In this document: one piece after another, positions 1-5,041 of the stretch
Numbering within the stretch: position 1 is the stretch's first letter
Layout: the number at the start of each line of letters is the position of its first letter
The notes under the pieces: generated by a model
Seen by the model: only the letters and a program-made list of their open reading frames with translations
The model's database searches: none
Told to the model about the DNA's origin: nothing
Assembly: GCA_049522565.1 (NCBI GenBank)
Contig: JBEKNT010000547.1
Location: 1 to 5,041, forward strand
Source: JASHVB01 sp049522565
Lineage (GTDB): Bacteria > Pseudomonadota > Alphaproteobacteria > Acetobacterales > Acetobacteraceae
Reading direction: 5' to 3'
DNA length: 5,041 bases
Position numbers and translations under genes: made by a program

Positions 1-47
1 GGGTTGGGGGGAGGGGTACGTGCGGCACGAACCCCTCCCCCCAACCC
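1..47. repeat. Perfect 17-bp inverted repeat at window edge
   Basis: Positions 1-17 (GGGTTGGGGGGAGGGGT) are exactly reverse-complementary to 31-47. The 13-base spacer adds a further 5-bp complement (19-23 with 25-29) after one A·A mismatch, so almost the whole stretch is one palindrome. It lies downstream of the minus-strand cyclase gene and could end its transcript, although no T-run follows on that strand. The shape suggests a dispersed intergenic hairpin repeat; it starts at the first base, so it may continue to the left. Confidence 0.8.
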
Positions 48-67
48 CCTCCCTCAAGGGGAGGGGG
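45..67. repeat. Second G/C-rich hairpin adjoining the edge palindrome
   Basis: CCCCCTCCC (45-53) pairs perfectly with GGGAGGGGG (59-67) around a five-base loop (TCAAG). It shares bases 45-47 with the 3' arm of the preceding palindrome, so the two hairpins are alternative or stacked structures of one composite element. Because C-rich blocks of the first hairpin's 3' arm could also pair with the G-run at 58-67, several folds are possible. Confidence 0.65.
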
Positions 68-138
68 AGGCTCTTCCCCGCTGCCATTCGCTGTTTCATT
101 CAGGGCGGGTCGGCCGTCGGCCGGTGGTCAACTCGCAA

Positions 139-177
139 TGACAGGATTGCCGGGTGACTGGATTGCCGGGTGACAGG
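139..177. repeat. 16-bp tandem repeat, about 2.4 units
   Basis: The unit GGATTGCCGGGTGACT (144-159) is followed directly by GGATTGCCGGGTGACA (160-175), identical at 15 of 16 positions. A partial unit TGACA lies just before at 139-143 and GG follows at 176-177. It sits in the non-coding stretch between the edge hairpins and the 3' end of the cyclase gene. No function is evident. Confidence 0.75.
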
Positions 178-229
178 GGGCGGCCGCGCGGTTCGCCGCC
201 CGAGCGTCAGTCACGCCGCCCTGTGCATA

Positions 230-1129
230 CTACACCAGCGCCACCGGCCGAACCGGGCTGCCCGTTGCGCCGCGGAACTTGGTTGCCAGCAGGATGAAGC
301 AGAACTGCGTCAACCCGTCGCGCGCGAGTTCGTCGAGCGCGAGGTTCTCGATCAGGTACACGCCGGCCTCGGCCAGCGCGTGCTGGTGCACCGGCATCGA
401 CAGGCCCTTGGTGGGATTGGGCAGCACTTCCACCGCCATGTTGTCGCAGCCGATCGCCACCACGCCCTGCTGCGTCAGCCAGCGCGCCGCGGGTGCGTCG
501 ATGCCCGGCTCGCCGGCCAGATAGCGCGTGTTGTCCGCGCCGAAATAGCGGCCCCAGCCGGTGCGGATCAGCACGATGTCGCCCGGTTCGATCGCCAGTT
601 TCGCCGTATCGGCGGTGCGTGCGAGGTCGTCCGGCGTGACGACGCGCCCGGGGGTGAGATGCGGGCCGCCATCCAGCCCTGCGACATCGAGCAAGACGCC
701 GCGCGTGATCATCGGCGGCGCATGTTCGATGCCGAGCTTCTCCAGTCCCCAGTCGGTCACCGTGTCGGCGGCGGACAAGCCGTTGTACAGCCGGTCGCCT
801 TTCGAGAAATGCCCCAGCGCGTCGATATGCGTGCCGACATGCGCGGTCATCTCCATGCGTTCGACATTCGCACCGGCGTCGTTGGTGGCGCCCAGCAAGC
901 GCCGGCGCTTGATGCTGTCGCGCCAGGTCGCCCACATCGACAGCAGGAACGGCGTCTGGTTCGGCACCAGGAACGGCGCGCCCATGCTGATTTCGTGGCT
1001 GACGTCATAGACGCGGCCCTCGCGCACCGAGCCCAGCGCGGCCAAACGCTTTTCCACCGTCAGCAGGTTGCCGGCGCCGATCTGATCGGCGGGACCCCAG
1101 CGGGAATGATCGTGGGCGATGCTGCTCAT
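230..1129 (-). CDS. Cyclase family protein (kynurenine formamidase-like metal hydrolase)
   Basis: A 299-residue protein with the metal-binding signature of the cyclase family (Pfam Cyclase, COG1878): H97-V-G-T-H101-I-D103-A-L-G-H107. It is followed by the family's later conserved blocks GCDNMAVE (227-233 region), PVHQH (246-250) and YLIENLALDEL (258-268). Known members, such as kynurenine formamidase KynB and isatin hydrolase, use divalent metal to hydrolyse amides or strained rings; the substrate here cannot be told. No signal peptide is seen, so it is probably cytoplasmic. The WGPADQIGAGNLLT block near residues 11-24 is typical of the roughly 300-residue bacterial subgroup rather than short KynB. 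I chose the ATG at 1129 because a good Shine-Dalgarno precedes it; an in-frame ATG at 1243 would add 38 basic residues of non-family character. The stop is TAG at 230-232. It is divergent from the MFS gene, suggesting shared control. The family is sure; the substrate is unknown. Confidence 0.93.
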   Translation of the reverse strand: MSSIAHDHSRWGPADQIGAGNLLTVEKRLAALGSVREGRVYDVSHEISMGAPFLVPNQTPFLLSMWATWRDSIKRRRLLGATNDAGANVERMEMTAHVGTHIDALGHFSKGDRLYNGLSAADTVTDWGLEKLGIEHAPPMITRGVLLDVAGLDGGPHLTPGRVVTPDDLARTADTAKLAIEPGDIVLIRTGWGRYFGADNTRYLAGEPGIDAPAARWLTQQGVVAIGCDNMAVEVLPNPTKGLSMPVHQHALAEAGVYLIENLALDELARDGLTQFCFILLATKFRGATGSPVRPVALV

Positions 1130-1303
1130 GGCGGTGTTCCCTGCGATATCGTTGCGCGGACGCGCGGCTTGCCGACGCTGGCGAAACCGGTCCGCGTGTC
1201 GTCGCGATGCTACCACGCGACCGCGCCTTGTCGCTCCGGTCACCTCGGCGGGTTGCCGCGGCAGCTATGACACGGCGTCGTGCTGTGGCACAACCGACGC
1301 GCC
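1130..1303. promoter_or_regulatory. Divergent intergenic region between cyclase and MFS genes
   Basis: This stretch must hold the promoters for the minus-strand cyclase gene and probably the plus-strand transporter. I see no convincing sigma-70 -35/-10 pair on either strand, and only weak short palindromes, such as GTGC-TGTG-GCAC in the 1280-1291 area. No regulator gene lies beside it in the window. The exact right boundary depends on where the transporter starts. Confidence 0.4.
1137..1142 (-). promoter_or_regulatory. Ribosome binding site of the cyclase gene
   Basis: AGGGAA on the minus strand, seven bases ahead of the ATG at 1129. This decides the start against the upstream in-frame ATG at 1243. 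Confidence 0.7.
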
Positions 1304-2589
1304 ATGAGCGAAGCCGCCCCGATCAACCATGCTGTCCTGCGCATCGCGTCGGAGCGCGCGCCCGGCTGAGCCCAATCGCCGCCCCGCCGCGCGCCTCGCG
1401 GCGACATGCCTGGCTGCTGCTCGCAGCAGCGTTCCTCACCTTCGCGGTGGGCGCGGCGTGCATGCATTCCTACACCGTGTTTCTCATCGCGTTCATCGAG
1501 GCGTTCGGCTGGACGCGTGGCGAAGCCTCGATCGCCTATTCCGTGTCGCAGATGGTCGGCGGCGCGACCTCGCCGCTGGTCGGCGTGCTGGTCGACCGGC
1601 TCGGCCCACGCCGCATGGTGCTGATCGGCGGCGTATTGCTGGCTGCCGGATTGCTCGCCAGCGCCGCTTCGCATGCGCTGTGGCAGGTGGTGTTGCTGTA
1701 TGGCGTGGTGATGACGCTGGGGGCCAACTGCCTGGGCCTGGTGGTGTTCGTTCCGGTTCTGTCGCGACGCTTCGTGCGCCGCCGCGGCATGGCGGTGGCG
1801 ATCGTGCAATCCGCCAACGGCTTCGCGCGCGCCGTCTCCGCGCCGCTGTCGCAGCTTTTGATCGCCGGCCTGGGCTGGCGCGGCGCCTATCTGGCGCAAG
1901 GCGGCTTCATGGCGGTGGCATTCCTGCCGCTGGCATTGCTGTTCCGCCGCAACGAAACCGAGCGCCCGGCGTCGTCCGCCGAGCGTGCGGCAGACGACGG
2001 CTGGACGCTGCGCCAGGCGATGCGCACGCCGCATTTCTGGTTGCTGACGCTGGTCTATGTGTTCACCGGCCTGGGCAGCTTCCTGGTGGCGCTGCATCAA
2101 TTGGCGTTCGCGGTGACCATGGGCTTCGACAAGTTGTACGCCGCCGAAGTGCTCGGACTTGGCGCGCTGCTGTCGCTGCCGGGGGTGATCCTGACCGGCT
2201 GGATCTCCGACTATATCGGCCGCGAATTGTCCGCGGTGATGACCTACGGCACGTCGATCATCGGCGTGGCCTGCGCGATGGCCATCACCGGGCCCGACCA
2301 GCATCTGTTGCTGTGGCTGCACGCCTGCTTCTTCGGCCTGACCTGGGGGGCGCGCGGACCGGCGATCACGGCGAAGACCGCCGATTTGTTCCCCGGGCCG
2401 CATCTCGGTTCGATCCTGGGGGCGATCACCATTGGCACGGGGATCGGCTCGGCGTCGGGCGCGTGGCTGGCAGGATGGACATTCGACACGACCGGCAGCT
2501 ATCAGGTGGCGTTCGGGCTGTCGATTTTCTTCTATGCCTGCGGCAGCGTCGCATTCTGGATGCTGCGGCGTCCGCCGGCGCGGCGATGA
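1267..2589 (+). CDS. MFS transporter, 12 membrane segments, N-terminus uncertain
   Basis: A major facilitator superfamily carrier, about 440 residues from the ATG at 1267. Hydrophobic segments lie near residues 48-72, 88-109, 117-136, 139-164, 173-201, 207-226, then a central hydrophilic loop (227-255), and 256-283, 292-312, 322-341, 346-368, 381-405, 412-433. The family's loop 2-3 motif is clear: G106-VLV-D110-R111-L-G113-P-R115-R116. Its counterpart in the second half is G311-WIS-D315-YI-G318-R319. The overall pattern resembles the oxalate/formate antiporter and monocarboxylate-type branch, so an organic acid substrate is a reasonable guess only. The start is not settled: in-frame ATGs at 1207 and 1267 and a GTG at 1285 all lack a good ribosome site, and codons up to about 1345 are atypical in this frame. 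Reading frame 1304-1369 looks like the true N-terminus displaced by a frameshift. The gene is followed after 88 bases by the solute-binding protein, possibly in one transcript. Confidence 0.88.
   Translation: MTRRRAVAQPTRHERSRPDQPCCPAHRVGARARLSPIAAPPRASRRHAWLLLAAAFLTFAVGAACMHSYTVFLIAFIEAFGWTRGEASIAYSVSQMVGGATSPLVGVLVDRLGPRRMVLIGGVLLAAGLLASAASHALWQVVLLYGVVMTLGANCLGLVVFVPVLSRRFVRRRGMAVAIVQSANGFARAVSAPLSQLLIAGLGWRGAYLAQGGFMAVAFLPLALLFRRNETERPASSAERAADDGWTLRQAMRTPHFWLLTLVYVFTGLGSFLVALHQLAFAVTMGFDKLYAAEVLGLGALLSLPGVILTGWISDYIGRELSAVMTYGTSIIGVACAMAITGPDQHLLLWLHACFFGLTWGARGPAITAKTADLFPGPHLGSILGAITIGTGIGSASGAWLAGWTFDTTGSYQVAFGLSIFFYACGSVAFWMLRRPPARR
1304..1369 (+). other. Short frame that looks like the displaced N-terminus of the MFS gene
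   Basis: An ATG at 1304 opens 21 codons (MSEAAPINHAVLRIASER and three more) ending in TGA at 1367-1369. Eighteen of 21 third positions are G or C, as in the neighbouring genes, against about 12 of 21 in the MFS frame over the same bases. The peptide reads like a normal cytoplasmic N-terminus. A -1 change of frame between about 1345 and 1366 would join it to LSPIAAPPRASRRHAW and the first membrane segment, giving an MFS protein of about 428 residues. No strong ribosome site precedes it. It could instead be a chance short frame. Confidence 0.45.
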
Positions 2590-2664
2590 TGTCCGGGGTC
2601 GCCGAATGGCGGCCATGGTGCAGCGCCGGGTGAACCCTTCGCGCACGGTTCGAACGGAAACGTC

Positions 2665-2669
2665 GGAGA
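2665..2669 (+). promoter_or_regulatory. Ribosome binding site of the solute-binding protein
   Basis: GGAGA eight bases ahead of the ATG at 2678. It fixes the start there and rejects the 82-codon upstream extension of the same frame, which runs back into the MFS gene. The remaining 75 bases after the MFS stop show no terminator hairpin and no clear promoter. Confidence 0.75.
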
Positions 2670-2677
2670 CAACAACA

Positions 2678-4195
2678 ATGAAACGTCGTGACCTGCTGAC
2701 TGGTGCCGCGGCCGTGACACTGAGCCGTGCCGCGCTGGCACAGCCTGCCGTGGGCGGCAAGGTGAAGACGCTGGTGCATGTGCCCCAGGCCAACCTTACC
2801 AGCCTCGACCCGGTATGGACGACCGCGCTGGTCACCCGCAACTTCGCCGGCCTGGTGTACGAAACGTTGTATGGCCGCGACGAAAAGCTCAACCCGCAGC
2901 CGCAGATGGTCGAAGGCCATCGCGAGGAGGATGACGGCCTGCGCTGGACCATGCGCCTGCGGGATGGGTTGCGGTTCCATGATGGCGAGCCGGTGCTGGC
3001 GCGCGACTGCGTCGCGTCCGTACTGCGCTGGATGAAGCGGGACGGCATCGGACAGACCATCGCCGAGCGGATGGACGCGCTGGAGGCGACGGACGATCGG
3101 ACGCTGGTGTTCCGGCTGCGCCAGCCGTTCGCGTCGTTGCCCTACGCGCTGGCGAAGACGCAACCGACGCCGGTGATCATGCCAGAGCACCTGGCGAAGA
3201 CCGACCCGTTCAAGCAGGTTCCGGAGGTGGTCGGCAGCGGCCCGTTCCGTTGGGTTGCCGACGAATACGTCGCCGGCAATCTCGCGGTGTTTGCGAAGAA
3301 CCAGCGCTACGTGCCGCGCCCGGAGCCGGTGAGTTTCGCCGCCGGCGGCTACCGCGTGCTGGTGGATCGGGTGGAATGGCGGATCATTCCGGACGCAGCG
3401 ACCGCGGCGAACGCGATGCTGAACGGTGAGATCGATTGGCTGGATTCGCCGCTGCCGGACCTGCTGCCGATGTTGCGCAAGGCGCCGGGGGTAACCGTCG
3501 GACTGGTCGATGTTTACGGCACCCTGGGCGGGCTGCGGCCGAACCAATTGCTGTCGCCGACCGACAATCCGGGCGTGCGCCGCGCCATGCTGGCGGCGAT
3601 CGACCAGGTGGAAGTGATGACCGCGGTGATGGGCGACGAGCAGCGCCTGTACCACGCGCCGGTGGGATTCTTCATGCCTGGCACGCCGTCGGCCAACGAG
3701 GCAGGCATGGACCGGGTGCGCCGGCGCCGCAGTCCTGATGAGATCCGGGCGATGCTGAAGCAGGCGGGCTATGCGGGGGAGCGCGTGGTGCTGATGCACC
3801 CGACCGACCAGACCTTTTACGATGCGATGAGCCACGTGATCGCCGACTCGCTGCGCAAGGTCGGCATCAACCTGGATGAGCAATCGTTCCCGGCGGGCTA
3901 TCCGGCGGCCGAGTATCGCGATCCGGTATTTGCCGGCAACATTCGCGGCAACGGCAAGGATGCGTGGTTTGGCTGGCCCACGGACGACAGGATCGAGGCG
4001 ATGCGGAATGCGTGGATGGGCAGCACCGACGAGACGGAGCGCAAGCGTCTGGATGCGGAGATCCAACTGCGGGCATTCGAGATGGTGCCGTTCATTCCGC
4101 TTGGCCAGTACCTGCCGCCTTCTGCCTGGCGCAGCACTGTGAGCGGCATTTTGCAAGGCGCGATTCCGGTATTCTGGAATGTGACGAAGGCGTGA
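2678..4195 (+). CDS. ABC transporter substrate-binding protein, family 5 (Dpp/Opp/Nik type)
   Basis: A 505-residue periplasmic solute-binding protein of the SBP_bac_5 family. The N-terminus MKRRDLLTGAAAVTLSRAALA is a Tat-like signal (R3-R4-D-L-L) with an A-x-A cleavage site after A21; there is no lipobox cysteine, so it should be a soluble periplasmic protein. Family marks in order: NFAGLVYETLYG (55-66), the signature WTMRLRDGLRFHDGEPV (90-106), the GSGPFRW block (186-192), and the C-terminal GNGKDAWFGWP (425-434) and PLGQYLPPSAWRS (474-486). Relatives bind peptides, nickel complexes, opines or other small molecules; the ligand is not predictable here. Around residues 398-424 it looks shorter than relatives I remember, as though 20-25 residues after E401-Q402-S403 were missing. 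No permease or ATPase gene accompanies it: an MFS gene lies upstream and a convergent gene downstream. The family is sure. Confidence 0.93.
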   Translation: MKRRDLLTGAAAVTLSRAALAQPAVGGKVKTLVHVPQANLTSLDPVWTTALVTRNFAGLVYETLYGRDEKLNPQPQMVEGHREEDDGLRWTMRLRDGLRFHDGEPVLARDCVASVLRWMKRDGIGQTIAERMDALEATDDRTLVFRLRQPFASLPYALAKTQPTPVIMPEHLAKTDPFKQVPEVVGSGPFRWVADEYVAGNLAVFAKNQRYVPRPEPVSFAAGGYRVLVDRVEWRIIPDAATAANAMLNGEIDWLDSPLPDLLPMLRKAPGVTVGLVDVYGTLGGLRPNQLLSPTDNPGVRRAMLAAIDQVEVMTAVMGDEQRLYHAPVGFFMPGTPSANEAGMDRVRRRRSPDEIRAMLKQAGYAGERVVLMHPTDQTFYDAMSHVIADSLRKVGINLDEQSFPAGYPAAEYRDPVFAGNIRGNGKDAWFGWPTDDRIEAMRNAWMGSTDETERKRLDAEIQLRAFEMVPFIPLGQYLPPSAWRSTVSGILQGAIPVFWNVTKA

Positions 4196-4199
4196 CAGG

Positions 4200-4259
4200 A
4201 AACCTCTCCCGCGGGAGCGGGAGAGGTCGAGGTGCGTAAGCACCGAGGGCGAGGGTGAG
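4200..4259 (+). repeat. Hairpin-forming intergenic repeat, left copy
   Basis: It begins five bases after the stop of the solute-binding protein. Two perfect hairpins are visible: 4202-4212 with 4217-4227 (stem ACCTCTCCCGC, loop GGGA) and GGTGC-GTAA-GCACC at 4231-4244, followed by GGCGAGGGTGAG (4248-4259). A second copy lies inverted at 4302-4351. It resembles REP-type palindromic repeats scattered between genes in high-GC proteobacteria, though genome-wide copies cannot be seen from here. Confidence 0.8.
4202..4244. terminator. Probable transcription terminator between convergent genes
   Basis: The 11-bp and 5-bp hairpins of the left repeat copy stand directly after the stop of the plus-strand gene and downstream of the minus-strand gene. 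In RNA from either direction they would form stable stems, and the two inverted copies could also pair over about 50 bases with a 42-base loop (4260-4301). No T-run follows, so this is not a classical intrinsic terminator; a role in ending or protecting transcripts is inferred from position and structure. Confidence 0.45.
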
Positions 4260-4301
4260 CGGGTCGGCACGTAGCAGGTAGCGCGAGGCGCCCCGATCAC
4301 C

Positions 4302-4351
4302 CTCACCCTCGCCGCTTACGCGTCTCGACCTCGCTCTCGCGGGAGAGGTTT
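4302..4351 (-). repeat. Hairpin-forming intergenic repeat, right inverted copy
   Basis: Read on the minus strand from AACCTCTCCCGC (4350 leftwards) to GGCGAGGGTGAG (4313-4302), it matches the left copy at 45 of 49 aligned positions, with two gaps of four and six bases. The gaps fall in the 3' arms of the two hairpins, so this copy folds less well by itself. It overlaps the 3' end of the isomerase-like gene and supplies its stop codon. Confidence 0.8.
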
Positions 4352-5041
4352 TCCAACATCCTGCGCCCCTCCAGCATGTCGTCCAGCGAGCCGAACGCGT
4401 TCATGTAGTGGCCCTCGAAGCCCTTCGCCTCCAGGCGGCGGAACAGGTCGGGGAAATCGAAATCGCCGTCGCCCGGGCGCAGGTGCTGTTCGTGGCCGTT
4501 GCGGAAACAATCGGCCAGGCGGACCTCCACCACGCGCCCGACCGGCATCGCATCGACGAAGCCCGCCACGCCCTCCGGCACCAGATGCGCGTGGTTGGCG
4601 GTGAACGATAACGCAAACGCGGGCGAGTCGATGCGTTCGTAGTACCAGCGCCATTCCTCCAGCGTGTGGGCCAGGTAGTGCACCTCGGCGCCGGCCGGCT
4701 CCTTGTTGAGATTCTCCAGTAGCAGCAATGCGCCTTTAGCCTCGGCGTAGGCCACCATGCGTTGCAGCCGCGCCAAACCGGCCTGCATGCGCTGTGGCAC
4801 GTCGGAGGTGAAATGGAAGCCGGCATGCACGACGATCCACTCAGCACGGAGCAATGCGGCGGCGTCGATATAAGCACGCAGATAGGCGTCGGTTGCGTCG
4901 GCCAGCAGTGGCGCGTATTCGGCGACGTTCACGGCCGATGAGGTGTGCAGGCCCAGATGCACGCCGGCGCGCGCGCACGCGTCGCAAACTCCCGCTGCCC
5001 GCACCGCATCGAAACCGGTAAAGGCATTGGCGCCGGTGTCG
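4303..5041 (-). CDS. Sugar phosphate isomerase/epimerase family TIM-barrel protein (5' end outside window)
   Basis: The 245 visible residues belong to the xylose isomerase-like TIM-barrel group (AP_endonuc_2 fold). Counting from the codon at 5040-5038, strand-end motifs follow in order: GLHTSSAVNVAE (30-41), WIVVHAGFHF (68-77), LLLLENLN (105-112, E109 a likely metal ligand), FTANHAH (146-152), EVRLADC (172-178), and HLRPGDGDFDFPDLF (186-200). The frame is open to the edge with typical coding content (TGANAFTGFDAVRAAG), so the GTG at 5004 is internal; roughly 30-45 residues are probably missing. Members isomerise or epimerise sugars, inosose-type compounds or hydroxypyruvate; the reaction here is unknown. 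The position usually held by a metal-binding Asp in the NHAH block is Thr147. The last residues, ENLSRESEVETRKRRG, are encoded by the hairpin repeat, so the tail is probably not ancestral. It converges on the solute-binding protein gene. Confidence 0.88.
   Translation of the reverse strand, partial: DTGANAFTGFDAVRAAGVCDACARAGVHLGLHTSSAVNVAEYAPLLADATDAYLRAYIDAAALLRAEWIVVHAGFHFTSDVPQRMQAGLARLQRMVAYAEAKGALLLLENLNKEPAGAEVHYLAHTLEEWRWYYERIDSPAFALSFTANHAHLVPEGVAGFVDAMPVGRVVEVRLADCFRNGHEQHLRPGDGDFDFPDLFRRLEAKGFEGHYMNAFGSLDDMLEGRRMLENLSRESEVETRKRRG

Noticed and set aside
1..16. G-quadruplex motif
   Set aside because: The G-runs are explained by the perfect palindrome with 31-47, and four separate GGG tracts with normal loops are not clearly present.
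1130..1243. A 38-residue N-terminal extension of the cyclase
   Set aside because: The extra residues are Arg-rich without family similarity, and a ribosome site at 1137-1142 supports the ATG at 1129.
170..1270. A 366-codon plus-strand frame opposite the cyclase gene
   Set aside because: It is antisense to the HxGTHxD-containing cyclase; composition is Arg/His/Gln-rich without domain signals.
1355..1369. Programmed -1 frameshift in the MFS gene
   Set aside because: No X-XXY-YYZ slippery heptamer or downstream pseudoknot is evident before the TGA; mutation or sequence error is simpler.
2432..2677. An 82-residue N-terminal extension of the solute-binding protein
   Set aside because: The extension overlaps the MFS coding region and would bury the Tat-like signal; the ATG at 2678 has a good ribosome site.
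1240..3060. A 606-codon open frame on the minus strand opposite the MFS gene
   Set aside because: It spans the MFS gene, the gap and the next gene, shows no recognisable motif, and is an antisense shadow.
2426..4306. A 626-codon open frame on the minus strand opposite the solute-binding protein
   Set aside because: It is antisense to a clear family protein, has His/Arg/Gln-rich low-complexity content with no domain, and is explained by G/C-rich third positions removing stops on the other strand.

Overview
The window is GC-rich bacterial DNA. Codon third positions are strongly G/C-biased, which also opens very long meaningless antisense reading frames. The gene families, the codon bias and the short hairpin-forming intergenic repeats fit a high-GC proteobacterium. 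Xanthomonadales or Burkholderiales come to mind from the repeat style, but this is an impression and not a proof of taxonomy. No phage, transposase, CRISPR, rRNA or tRNA signal was seen.

Layout from left to right. Positions 1-229 are non-coding: a perfect 17-bp palindrome, a second G/C hairpin, and a 16-bp tandem repeat, all downstream of the first gene. Positions 230-1129 (minus) encode a cyclase-family metal hydrolase of the kynurenine formamidase type. A divergent intergenic region of about 140-175 bp separates it from a plus-strand major facilitator superfamily (MFS) transporter ending at 2589. Eighty-eight bases later a plus-strand periplasmic solute-binding protein of the Dpp/Opp type runs from 2678 to 4195 with a Tat-like signal peptide. 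It converges on a minus-strand TIM-barrel sugar phosphate isomerase/epimerase-like gene (4303 to beyond the right edge, 5' end missing). Between the two convergent genes lies an inverted pair of copies of one hairpin-forming repeat.

Together the genes look like a small-molecule uptake and catabolism locus: a hydrolase, a permease, a periplasmic binding protein without any ABC permease or ATPase in the window, and a carbohydrate-type TIM-barrel enzyme. The substrate cannot be read from the sequence.

The most notable points are: (1) the last 16 or so codons and the stop of the isomerase-like gene are made of the intergenic repeat; (2) the MFS N-terminus appears split by a frameshift; (3) the solute-binding protein seems to lack about 20-25 residues usually present in its family; (4) the binding protein is an orphan, placed beside an MFS carrier. 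I did not find a clearly new multi-gene system.
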